Source: Rhodospirillaceae bacterium
GTDB lineage: Bacteria; Pseudomonadota; Alphaproteobacteria; Micavibrionales; Micavibrionaceae
Assembly (NCBI GenBank): GCA_003452275.1
Contig: DMIT01000076.1
Location: 7,923 to 15,798, forward strand
Length of the DNA stretch: 7,876 bases
Direction of reading: 5' to 3'
Part shown: positions 1 through 6,489 of the stretch, piece by piece
How the letters are laid out: each line of letters begins with the position of its first letter
Numbering within the stretch: the first letter of the stretch is position 1
Notes under the pieces: generated by a model
Told to the model about the DNA's origin: nothing
Seen by the model: the letters and a program-made list of their open reading frames with translations, nothing else
The model's database searches: none
Translations under genes and position numbers: made by a program

Positions 1-1248
1 AGCCAGATCGTCTGGGGAGATTTTATGAAGGGAACGCCGGGCGTATTTCAGGATTTCATGAGCATTCCGGGCATCATGGCTTTTCCGATCGAACCGGGAT
101 CATTGGGACAATCGGGGTTTTCCCAGCCGGTGCAGTTCGTTCTGGCGGGAACGGATTATAAAGAGCTGGCCAAATGGCGCGATTTGCTGAAAGAAGAAAT
201 CAAAGGCAATACCCAGCTTCGTAACCCTGATTGGGATTATAAAGAAACCAAACCGCAATTGATCGTGGCGATTGATCTTGATAAGGCGGCTGAACTGGGG
301 GTCAGTGTTGCCAATATCGGTTCCACGCTGCAAACCTTTATGGGGTCGTTGCAGGTGACCAATTATCTGGATAAAGGCGAACAATATGATGTGATGATTC
401 AGGGAAGTGACGCTGACCGGATGCGTGGTGCCGACATGACCGGCATTTATGTGCGGTCTGACCGTTCGGGAATGCTGATTCCGTTATCGAACCTGATTAC
501 CTATCATGAAACTGCTGATTCCGGTTCTCTCAATCGCTATAACCGTTTGCGCGCTGTCACTCTGTCGGCCAGTTTGGCCCCTGGCTATACGCTGGGGCAG
601 GCGCTTGAATATCTTGAAACTTCGGCACGGAAAGTTCTTCCGTCCGATGCGCGGATCGATCTTAAAGGCGAGTCCCGCGAATTCAGGGAAACCGGATCGG
701 CGATTTATTTTACCTTCCTGTTTGCGTTGATCGCCGTGTATCTGTTCCTTGCGGCGCAGTTTGAAAACTGGGTGCATCCGCTGGTGATTATGATGACGGT
801 GCCATTGGCGGTGGTCGGCGCTTTATGGGGGCTGTTCCTGTCCGGTGCCACGCTGAATATCTATACCCAGATCGGGCTGATTATGCTCGTCGGGTTGGCG
901 GCCAAAAACGGGATTCTGATCGTTGAATTCACCAATCAATTGCGTGACGAAGGCTATGAATTTATGAAAGCCCTTAAGACTGCAGCTCTGGCCCGTCTGC
1001 GTCCGATTTTGATGACCTCTTTTGCAACGGCGGCGGGGGCTCTCCCGCTGATCTTTGCATCAGGCGCGGGGGCTGAAAGCCGTTTCCCTATCGGGGTCGT
1101 CATTTTCTCTGGCGTGATTTTCTCGACAGTCTTTACATTATTCGTGGTGCCCAGCTTCTATGCGATGCTTGCAAAACATACGAAGTCGCCTTTGTCGACC
1201 GGTCGTAAACTTGAGGCTGAATTAAAAGCACTGGAAACCGAGAAATAG
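1..1248 (+). CDS. RND (HAE-1/AcrB-type) efflux pump inner-membrane subunit, C-terminal part, 5' truncated by window edge
   Basis: Proton-driven inner-membrane subunit of a tripartite drug or lipophile efflux pump. The frame is open from base 1, so the ATG at 25 is internal. About 415 codons are visible, compared with roughly 1030-1050 for the family, so this is the C-terminal 40%. The first two thirds are periplasmic porter and docking domain (for example the PQLIVAIDLDKAAELGVS stretch near 253-306). Five hydrophobic segments follow, at about 700-765, 780-845, 862-930, 1006-1068 and 1090-1164, matching TM8-TM12 of AcrB. The family signature GLAAKNGILIVEF lies at 892-930. After the last helix there is a short charged tail and TAG. 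It converges on lptB 14 bases away. The substrate cannot be told from this part. The adaptor and outer-membrane partners would be expected upstream, outside the window. The family call is firm; the exact subfamily is not. Confidence 0.95.
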   Translation, partial: SQIVWGDFMKGTPGVFQDFMSIPGIMAFPIEPGSLGQSGFSQPVQFVLAGTDYKELAKWRDLLKEEIKGNTQLRNPDWDYKETKPQLIVAIDLDKAAELGVSVANIGSTLQTFMGSLQVTNYLDKGEQYDVMIQGSDADRMRGADMTGIYVRSDRSGMLIPLSNLITYHETADSGSLNRYNRLRAVTLSASLAPGYTLGQALEYLETSARKVLPSDARIDLKGESREFRETGSAIYFTFLFALIAVYLFLAAQFENWVHPLVIMMTVPLAVVGALWGLFLSGATLNIYTQIGLIMLVGLAAKNGILIVEFTNQLRDEGYEFMKALKTAALARLRPILMTSFATAAGALPLIFASGAGAESRFPIGVVIFSGVIFSTVFTLFVVPSFYAMLAKHTKSPLSTGRKLEAELKALETEK

Positions 1249-1252
1249 GTTC

Positions 1253-1263
1253 GGGGAAGCCCC
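1253..1263. terminator. short GGGG/CCCC hairpin between convergent RND gene and lptB
   Basis: GGGG at 1253-1256 and CCCC at 1260-1263 flank a 3-base AAG loop. They fall between two convergent stop codons, where a shared bidirectional terminator would be expected. The stem is only 4 pairs, and neither side is followed by a clean T run, so it is weak evidence. A 15-base palindrome, AAAGCTT-A-AAGCTTT (1265-1279), lies immediately beside it inside the last codons of lptB and could add to the structure. Confidence 0.3.
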
Positions 1264-2027
1264 TAAAGCTTAAAGCTTTCGCCCAGATAAACCTTGCGGA
1301 CATCGTCATTATTGACGATGTCGTCGGGTTTTCCTTCGGTCAATACTGTCCCGTCATGCAGGATATAAGCGCGGTCGACGATGCCCAGAGTGTCGCGGAC
1401 ATTATGGTCGGTAATCAAGACGCCGATATTGCGGTTGCGCAATTGACCGATCAATTCGCGAATATCATTGACCGCAATCGGGTCAATCCCTGCCAATGGT
1501 TCGTCCAGCAAAATAAAATGCGGGCGGGAGGCAAGGGCGCGCGCGATTTCGACGCGACGGCGCTCTCCGCCCGACAGGGCAATCGCAGGGGTGCGACGTA
1601 AATGCGACACCGAAAATTCTACGAGTAAATCTTCCAGTAACGCTTCCTGATCTTCCATGTTCAGATCATCCTGAGTCTGGATAATCCCTTTGATATTATC
1701 TTCGACACTCAGACCACGAAAGATTGAAGCCTCTTGCGGTAGATATCCTATCCCCATACGTGCGCGGCGATACATGGGCAGGGTGGTGATTTCTTCGCCA
1801 TCAAGGGTAATGTCACCGCCATCGGGTTGGATCAGGCCGGTGATGATATAAAAACTGGTGGTCTTTCCGGCCCCGTTCGGGCCAAGTAAAGCCACGGCCT
1901 CCCCACGCCGGACATGCAGGGACACATCACGCAACACTGGACGTTTTTTATAAGATTTAGACAAATGGTCTGCCTGTAATCCCCTTGGCAAAGCCGATGT
2001 CTCTTCCCGTTTTGAAATCATACCCAT
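1263..2027 (-). CDS. lptB: LptB, ATPase of the LPS export ABC transporter
   Basis: Cytoplasmic ATPase that pairs with LptF/LptG and powers extraction of LPS from the inner membrane into the LptC-LptA bridge. It has 254 residues with the start chosen here, against about 241 in E. coli; the extra length is an N-terminal tail before LQADHLSKSYKK. Walker A GPNGAGKTT is at 49-57, the Q-loop Q98 in GYLPQEASIF (a LptB hallmark), the signature LSGGERRR at 151-158, Walker B FILLDEP at 171-177 and the H-loop histidine H208 in ITDHNVR. The end VYLGESFKL matches the LptB C-terminus. The frame is open further upstream to 2087, but that part would overlap the exporter gene and has no LptB similarity. The ATG at 2027 overlaps the exporter's stop as TAATG, suggesting translational coupling; a second ATG at 2021 is possible. 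Last gene of the operon; rpoN, its common downstream neighbour, is absent. Confidence 0.97.
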   Translation of the reverse strand: MGMISKREETSALPRGLQADHLSKSYKKRPVLRDVSLHVRRGEAVALLGPNGAGKTTSFYIITGLIQPDGGDITLDGEEITTLPMYRRARMGIGYLPQEASIFRGLSVEDNIKGIIQTQDDLNMEDQEALLEDLLVEFSVSHLRRTPAIALSGGERRRVEIARALASRPHFILLDEPLAGIDPIAVNDIRELIGQLRNRNIGVLITDHNVRDTLGIVDRAYILHDGTVLTEGKPDDIVNNDDVRKVYLGESFKL

Positions 2028-2665
2028 TAGTGGCCAGCCTTGGTAAGCGCAAGGCGGAGGCCGAGGGCAATCAGGGCACCGCCACATACGCGGTCAATCC
2101 ATTTCGAATAGCGGATGAATCTGTTACGGACAGCCGGTGTGGTTAAAACAGTTGCCACAATTGAAAACCAGATAGCTGTCATTACAACGCACGTGATCCC
2201 GTAAACGGCACTGACCCAATGTGAGATATGAGGGTCTAATATCTGGGTAAAAAGAGCGAGGAAAAACAAGGTGGCTTTGGGGTTAAACAGATTGGTGATA
2301 AAGCCGCTCCGAAAAGCTTGCCAATCAGTCATCATATTTTTTTCGGTAGGGGAAGATGTATCATCCATCGAAAATCCTTTTGAACGCAGGGCCGAAATAC
2401 CCACGTAGAAAAGATAGGCCGCACCGATAAATTTCAAGATGTTAAAAATCAAAATAGATTGGGAAATCAATGTCGCCAAACCCATCAGGCAATATGTTAC
2501 ATGCACGGCTACGCCAGCGGCGAAACCAAGGGCCGTCATCATCCCGGTATGGCGGCTATATTGAATGGAATTGCGCACAGCAATCACAAAATCCGGCCCG
2601 GGGGATGCAAGGGCAATCGTGAAAACACCGATCAAAATACCCCAGTTTAAGAAAAAATCCTGCAT
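2027..2665 (-). CDS. LysE/RhtB-family amino acid exporter
   Basis: Inner-membrane exporter of the LysE/RhtB superfamily, which expels amino acids such as lysine, threonine or homoserine lactone-type compounds; the substrate here is unknown. It has 212 residues, normal for the family, with about six hydrophobic segments (near 7-29, 42-64, 70-92, 120-142, 150-172 and 190-207). The family signatures are SPGPDF (21-26), the glycine-rich GFAAGVAVH (47-55) and FITNLFNPKATLFF (122-135). The SD AGAGGA overlaps the lptA stop (TAGAGGATGATATG), and the gene is 8 bases from lptA; its own TAA overlaps the lptB ATG. It is therefore embedded in the LPS-export operon, which is unusual. Hand counts of five 60-base lines between 2101 and 2460 give 33-47% GC, while sampled lines in lptB and kdsD give 53-63%. 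This hints at later insertion, though membrane-protein composition and an equally low line in lptA (42%) weaken the point. Confidence 0.93.
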   Translation of the reverse strand: MQDFFLNWGILIGVFTIALASPGPDFVIAVRNSIQYSRHTGMMTALGFAAGVAVHVTYCLMGLATLISQSILIFNILKFIGAAYLFYVGISALRSKGFSMDDTSSPTEKNMMTDWQAFRSGFITNLFNPKATLFFLALFTQILDPHISHWVSAVYGITCVVMTAIWFSIVATVLTTPAVRNRFIRYSKWIDRVCGGALIALGLRLALTKAGH

Positions 2666-2673
2666 ATCATCCT

Positions 2674-3351
2674 CTAATTTTTCTGTTGGGAATGGGTAAA
2701 GAAGACGCCTTTGACGCGTTGGGAGCTGCCGGCACTCGTCATTTTGCTGACATGGTTGGTTAGATCCACTTCCGCTTTGTCGCCTTCCAGAAGGTTGGGC
2801 CCTTGTGTCACTTTCACCTGACCGATCAATTCGGCTAAGTTGGTGGTGGCGTTATAGGTTGCTTTGTTACCTGTGGCTTTTTGTTCGCCGTTGACGATGA
2901 CGACATTGCCATCTGCTTCGGCATGGTCGAGCAGATTGTTTTTAGTCCATACACTGATTTTATCGGCTTCCAGCGTATCTTTGCCGTCTTTGACGATCTT
3001 CGGGCGGGTGCCGCTCAGAACCGCCTGTCCGGTGATCAAATCATAAACGACCTTATCCCCCGTTGCGACATCGGTGGCGGTTGACAAGGTGACGTTACCA
3101 TCGGCCGTCAGCAGGGTGATGTCGCTGCTATTCCCATCTTTGCCTGCATAATGGGCTGTCAATAAATCTGCTTTGACCGTCAAGGTGCCTTGTGTGGCAA
3201 CAGCCTTGCCCCGTGCAATATAGGTTTTATCGGTCTGGTTCCATTCCAGTGCTTTATCCGCCGTGATTTCCAGAGGCGATTTCTCATCTGCGGCCAGAGC
3301 GGGAACAGATAATAAGGATAAAGCGATAAACAGGTGGGTTTTCATGGTCAT
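2674..3351 (-). CDS. lptA: LptA, periplasmic LPS transport (OstA-like) protein
   Basis: Periplasmic beta-jellyroll protein that polymerises into the bridge carrying LPS from LptC to LptD. It has 225 residues, longer than E. coli LptA (185). The N-terminus is a classical Sec signal peptide: MKTH, then a hydrophobic core, then LSVPALA-A, with likely cleavage after residue 20. The mature part begins with LEITADKALEW (27-37) and ARGKAVATQGTLTVKADLLTAHY (46-68), the repeated strand pattern of the OstA/LptA domain, and continues with ADGNV-type turns to about residue 205. Two in-frame ATGs are possible. The one at 3351 directly follows the lptC stop (TGAATG), but the SD AAGG is only 3 bases from it. 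The ATG at 3345 has the SD 9 bases away and gives the neater signal peptide MKTHLF, so 3345 may be the true start. Position between lptC and the exporter/lptB supports the call. Confidence 0.93.
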   Translation of the reverse strand: MTMKTHLFIALSLLSVPALAADEKSPLEITADKALEWNQTDKTYIARGKAVATQGTLTVKADLLTAHYAGKDGNSSDITLLTADGNVTLSTATDVATGDKVVYDLITGQAVLSGTRPKIVKDGKDTLEADKISVWTKNNLLDHAEADGNVVIVNGEQKATGNKATYNATTNLAELIGQVKVTQGPNLLEGDKAEVDLTNHVSKMTSAGSSQRVKGVFFTHSQQKN

Positions 3352-4071
3352 TCACCTTGAGGAGGGGGGGGCGGAGGAAACAGGTTCTGCCTTACGCAAG
3401 GTTAATTTTGCAGGGCCATTGAAGATAAGAATTTTGGAATCGCCATTGACGTTCAGGCCTGACGCCGTGATGTCTGCTTGCGGGCCATGTCCGGTGACGG
3501 GGGTGTCAGAGGTAATGATCTGCCCCGTGACATCAATATTCATTTTCTGGGTCTGAATTTTATATCCGCTGTCATTCTGCACCTCGACCGCGCCATCCAG
3601 CATCAGCCCCTTCTCGGCTTGTTGATATTCGCCATTGATCGCAGTCAGGGATACAGTGCTGCCGGATTTCAGAGTGATATTGGCAACCGGTTTGTGCAAG
3701 AACAATGTGTTCATATCTTCGGCGTTTTGTGTGGCTTTATCCGCGGTAATTGAATAAGGCTGCCCGCTATTATCTTCGGACTGGAATTTGGGGTTCACCA
3801 ACTCGTTCTGGCTGACTGTTTGCGGTGAAATTTCTTCGCGCGGGACGGCGGTCACGGAATTGTTGTCGCTTTTCCACGCCATAATAATCACGATGACTGC
3901 TAAAGCCGCCACCGGCAGGATCAGGCGCATACTGCGGACGATTTTACTATGGCGTCTGGATTTTTTATTATTATGCTGGATATTTTCATCACTGCGGATC
4001 AGCAAATCAATATGTTCATCATCTTGTGATGCCATTTCCTGATTTTCCGGTAATGAAGAATTGACCATCAT
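3352..4071 (-). CDS. lptC: LptC, inner-membrane-anchored LPS export protein
   Basis: Bitopic protein that takes LPS from LptB2FG and hands it to LptA. It has 239 residues, at the long end for LptC. A charged, Asn/Arg-rich cytoplasmic N-terminus (1-48) is followed by one transmembrane segment at about 49-66 (RLILPVAALAVIVIIMAW) and a periplasmic beta-rich domain. That domain contains QPYSITADKATQ (104-115, resembling LptA strands) and the C-terminal family motif TSDTPVTGHGPQADITASGL (187-206) followed by ILIFNGPAKLTL. The protein ends in a Pro/Ser tail encoded by a run of eight C. It begins 3 bases after the kdsD stop. The start is uncertain among ATG codons at 4071, 4068 and 4035; the last would still leave the transmembrane segment intact. 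Identification rests on the domain pattern plus the kdsD-lptC-lptA context. Confidence 0.9.
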   Translation of the reverse strand: MMVNSSLPENQEMASQDDEHIDLLIRSDENIQHNNKKSRRHSKIVRSMRLILPVAALAVIVIIMAWKSDNNSVTAVPREEISPQTVSQNELVNPKFQSEDNSGQPYSITADKATQNAEDMNTLFLHKPVANITLKSGSTVSLTAINGEYQQAEKGLMLDGAVEVQNDSGYKIQTQKMNIDVTGQIITSDTPVTGHGPQADITASGLNVNGDSKILIFNGPAKLTLRKAEPVSSAPPSSR

Positions 4072-4074
4072 GGT

Positions 4075-5082
4075 TTAGGCAATCCCCGCCTTTAACAATT
4101 CCTGAATGCGGATCAGGCCCTGCACTTGTTTATTTTCATCTGCAATAATCAGGGATGTGATGGGGGATGCGGCGGAATTCAGCATGATATCCAATGCTTC
4201 GGCCGCCAGAATATGCGGTGAAATGGTGCGCGGGTTATGGCTCATAATATCTTGAACTTTGCGTGATAATAAATCCGCGGCCATATGGCGTTTCAAGTCC
4301 CCGTCGGTAATGATGCCCAGTAATTTTTTGTCGGCATCGACGATAATCACCGACCCCAGATTTTTTTCGGACAGGGTGATGATCGCTTTGTCCATGGTGG
4401 TATCGGGTTTGACCAATGGCAGGTCGTCTCCCTTGACCATGAGGTCGGATACTTTGCGCAATTTCGCGCCTAGTTTGCCGCCGGGATGCCAGACACGGAA
4501 TTCTTCGGCGGTTAAGCCGGTACGTTCTAACAGCGCAATGGCAATCGCATCGCCCAACCCCAGCATCATGGTGGTGGATGTCGTCGGTGCCAATCCGTTG
4601 GGGCAGGCTTCGGGTATTTTGGGAAGGATCAATGCAATGTCGGCATATTGTGCCAACTGGCTGTCCGGATTACCGGTAATGGCAATCAGTGGAATATGAA
4701 ACCGTTTGGCATAGAATGTCATGTCGGTCAGTTCGGCATTGGTGCCGGAAAATGACAGCATGATAATCACATCGTCTTCGGTAATCATGCCCAGATCGCC
4801 GTGGCTCGCCTCACCCGGATGGATGTGGTAAGCGGGGGTTGCGGTGGAGGCAAGAGTGGCAGCGATCTTGCGCGCGATATGACCGCTTTTGCCGATACCG
4901 GCGACGATCAAACGACCGCGGCCTTTATCTTTCATGACCTGAATGGTTTCAATCGCTTTCACGAAGTTCTGGTCAAGAGATTTTGCAAGAGCGCTCAATC
5001 CATCAATCTCGGTTGCCAAGGTGCGGCGCGCTGATGACAGGTCATCTACAGGGGGTGAGAGTTTTGTCACAGCGTCAGCCAT
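4075..5082 (-). CDS. kdsD: KdsD, D-arabinose 5-phosphate isomerase (KpsF/GutQ family)
   Basis: Converts D-ribulose 5-phosphate to D-arabinose 5-phosphate, the first committed step toward Kdo in LPS core synthesis; cytoplasmic. It has 335 residues, close to the family norm (about 328). The SIS sugar-phosphate domain spans about 40-180, with GIGKSGHIARKIA (62-74) and the active-site HPGEASHGDLGMI (88-100). RVWHPGGKLG (196-205) carries the other conserved histidine. Two CBS domains follow, at about 212-270 (SDLMVKGDDLPLV, GIITDGDLKRHM) and 276-333 (DIMSHNPRTI). Only a weak SD (AAAGAA) precedes the ATG. The gene starts 14 bases after the RNase D stop and ends 3 bases before lptC, making it part of the LPS operon. 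In E. coli kdsC separates kdsD from lptC; here it does not. Confidence 0.96.
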   Translation of the reverse strand: MADAVTKLSPPVDDLSSARRTLATEIDGLSALAKSLDQNFVKAIETIQVMKDKGRGRLIVAGIGKSGHIARKIAATLASTATPAYHIHPGEASHGDLGMITEDDVIIMLSFSGTNAELTDMTFYAKRFHIPLIAITGNPDSQLAQYADIALILPKIPEACPNGLAPTTSTTMMLGLGDAIAIALLERTGLTAEEFRVWHPGGKLGAKLRKVSDLMVKGDDLPLVKPDTTMDKAIITLSEKNLGSVIIVDADKKLLGIITDGDLKRHMAADLLSRKVQDIMSHNPRTISPHILAAEALDIMLNSAASPITSLIIADENKQVQGLIRIQELLKAGIA

Positions 5083-5096
5083 TGCAAATTCTTTCT

Positions 5097-5717
5097 TTAT
5101 GAATTATGGGCGAAAATATCAATCTCCGGCCAGCCGACCAGATCCAGTTTGGCGCGGGCAGGCAAGAACTCGAAACAGGCTTTCGCAAGCTCCATGCGTC
5201 CTTCGCGTTCCAGAATGACATCCAGCTTTTCTTTCAGGCGGTGCAGATATAATACATCGCTGGCCGCATAGGTTTTCTGGTCATCATTCAACGTGAGTGA
5301 ACCCCAATCGGATGATTGCTGTTGCTTGTTCAGTTCAACACCTAATAAATCGCTGCACAATGCTTTTAATGAATGGCGGTCGGTGAATGTGCGCACCAGA
5401 CGGGACGCAATTTTAGTGCAATAAACGGGTGTACACATGACACCTAGATAGGCCTCAATCGAGGCCAGATCAAATCTGGCGAAGTGGAATAATTTCTGAA
5501 TATTCTGGTCACGCAGCAGACGTTTCAAATTCGGCGCATCATAATTGCTGTTCGGGCCAAATTGCACCAAATGGGCATGGCCGTCACCGAAGGAAAGTTG
5601 AACGAGACACAGACGATCACGGACAAGGTTTAACCCCATCGTTTCAGTGTCAATGGCAACCGACGAACCGAACGGCAGGTCAGCTGGTAAATCATTTTGA
5701 TGTAAAAATATGGTCAT
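5097..5717 (-). CDS. short RNase D-like 3'-5' exonuclease
   Basis: DEDDy-type 3'-5' exoribonuclease, expected to trim the 3' ends of tRNA or other RNA. It has 206 residues and consists of the exonuclease domain alone, without the HRDC domains of E. coli RNase D (375 residues); this short form is common in alphaproteobacteria. The catalytic set is complete: D23 and E25 in AIDTETMGL, D83 in FHFARFDLA, and Y150 and D154 in YAASDVLYL. KIASRL (102-107) and DRHSLKALCSDLLG (113-126) also match the family. The start is supported by the fold beginning immediately after it; the SD is weak (AGAG). It lies 68 bases downstream of the EVE gene and 14 bases upstream of kdsD, so it may head the LPS operon. 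I see no convincing promoter or terminator in 5718-5785. Confidence 0.92.
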   Translation of the reverse strand: MTIFLHQNDLPADLPFGSSVAIDTETMGLNLVRDRLCLVQLSFGDGHAHLVQFGPNSNYDAPNLKRLLRDQNIQKLFHFARFDLASIEAYLGVMCTPVYCTKIASRLVRTFTDRHSLKALCSDLLGVELNKQQQSSDWGSLTLNDDQKTYAASDVLYLHRLKEKLDVILEREGRMELAKACFEFLPARAKLDLVGWPEIDIFAHNS

Positions 5718-5785
5718 ACTCTGGAATAAAATGTTTTGTGGGTTTTTTCAAGAAAAATGCCCGCGGTTCAATGATATGAAAATTA

Positions 5786-6190
5786 TTATTTCGCATTCCC
5801 TAAATCAGTGATAATTTCCCATTCTTCATCGGTAATCGGCATGACTGAAAGGCGGGATTGGCGAATGAGCGCGATATTTTGAAGGCGTGGGTCAGCCTTA
5901 ATATCGGCAAGAGTTACGGGATTTCTAAAAAGCTTTTTGCATTTCATATCCACCAGTACAAAACGCGGGTCGGCAGGGTCAGGGTAATGTTCGTTCACGA
6001 CTTCCATCACGCCCACGACTTCGCGGCCGATATTGGAATGATAGAAAAAGACCTGTTCGCCTTTTTTCATGGATCTCATATTATTACGCGCCTGATAATT
6101 ACGCACATCTGTCCATGGCGCAACGCCATCGGCCTTTAAATTATCCCATCCGTACACGTTGGGTTCCGATTTCATGAGCCAATGGGCCAT
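5786..6190 (-). CDS. EVE-domain (PUA-like) protein
   Basis: Small cytoplasmic EVE-domain protein of the THYN1 type. The fold resembles the PUA and YTH reader domains, and members are thought to bind modified bases in DNA or RNA; the bacterial role is not established. It has 134 residues, the whole domain. Signatures are HWLMKSEP (3-10), W15 in YGWDNL, WTDVRNYQARNNMR (26-39), GEQVFFYHS (44-52) and GVMEVV (60-65). GGAA lies 6 bases before the ATG. The gene ends in tandem TAA TAA. A near-consensus -10 box and a hairpin precede it, so it may be transcribed separately from the genes upstream. The tsaD-gpsA-EVE neighbourhood recurs in alphaproteobacteria as far as I recall, often with a yciI-like gene between gpsA and EVE; that gene is missing here. 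Confidence 0.92.
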   Translation of the reverse strand: MAHWLMKSEPNVYGWDNLKADGVAPWTDVRNYQARNNMRSMKKGEQVFFYHSNIGREVVGVMEVVNEHYPDPADPRFVLVDMKCKKLFRNPVTLADIKADPRLQNIALIRQSRLSVMPITDEEWEIITDLGNAK

Positions 6191-6204
6191 TTTTGTTCCA
6201 CTCC

Positions 6205-6236
6205 AAACTAAAACCGCGTGATGCCACGTTATGCGG
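6205..6236 (-). terminator. hairpin with T-rich tail between the 60-residue ORF and the EVE gene
   Basis: Read on the minus strand, CCGC (6236-6233) pairs with GCGG (6217-6214), and inside it GTG pairs with CAC around a GCAT loop, with a 5-base bulge on the 5' side. TTTTAGTTT follows at once (6213-6205). The layout fits an intrinsic terminator for the 60-residue ORF, 42 bases after its stop. It also lies downstream of the candidate EVE promoter, so it could instead be a leader element of the EVE mRNA. Confidence 0.4.
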
Positions 6237-6246
6237 CGCCACGCAG

Positions 6247-6273
6247 ATTATAGATATGTTTCGATCTTTTCAA
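6247..6273 (-). promoter_or_regulatory. candidate sigma70-type promoter for the EVE gene
   Basis: A perfect TATAAT (-10) lies at 6252-6247 on the minus strand and TTGAAA (-35) at 6273-6268, with a 15-base spacer, two shorter than optimal. Transcription would begin near 6240, giving a leader of about 50 bases before the EVE ATG at 6190. The exact -10 hexamer in a short intergenic gap is the main support; the short spacer lowers confidence. Confidence 0.45.
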
Positions 6274-6277
6274 TCGT

Positions 6278-6460
6278 CTAGCTACCAAATGCACCGGCTG
6301 GTTGGTGACTGGCAATGGCCTGTTGAGTGGCCTGCATAGTATCTCGAAAATGTTGTGTTGAATCACCGTTGTAAGCGAAACTTTCTGACATTCTAAAGGC
6401 TTCGTCTTCAGGAACCTCGATGCCGAATTGTTTGAAAATAGCTGAAATAGATTGTGTCAT
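6278..6460 (-). CDS. small hypothetical protein, 60 residues
   Basis: I do not recognise this protein. It has a strong ribosome binding site, GGAG followed by 7 bases and then ATG, which is better than those of most neighbouring genes. It has 60 codons and ends in TAG. The product is soluble-looking: no signal peptide or membrane segment, an acidic stretch GIEVPEDEAF (13-22), a Gln/Ala-rich possible helix (TMQATQQAIASHQ, 41-53) and a small-residue end PAGAFGS. It sits between gpsA and the EVE gene, where a yciI-like gene is often found, but shows no YciI similarity. It lies directly downstream of the structured non-coding stretch, which might be its 5' leader. A chance frame is possible at this length; the SD and the absence of any competing frame argue for a real gene. 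Confidence 0.55.
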   Translation of the reverse strand: MTQSISAIFKQFGIEVPEDEAFRMSESFAYNGDSTQHFRDTMQATQQAIASHQPAGAFGS

Positions 6461-6489
6461 TTTAAATCTCCAATAAAAATAAATATAAA

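Noticed and set aside
484..777. 97-codon minus-strand frame inside the RND gene
   Set aside because: Antisense to conserved RND coding sequence; basic, low-complexity shadow with no family features.
2028..2087. Longer lptB frame starting at 2087
   Set aside because: The added 20 residues (Cys/Pro-rich) overlap the exporter gene and have no LptB character; the ATG at 2027 with a TAATG overlap is the natural start.
4259..4699. 146-codon open frame on the plus strand inside kdsD
   Set aside because: It is antisense to a well-supported gene, with no SD or recognisable domain; it is a shadow of kdsD codon use. The other plus-strand frames under the minus-strand genes are rejected for the same reason.
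5718..5785. Terminator or promoter between EVE and the RNase D gene
   Set aside because: TTTTTC-TT-GAAAAA on the minus strand is an A/T-only stem with almost no loop, and TTGAAA has no acceptable -10 at the right spacing before the ATG.
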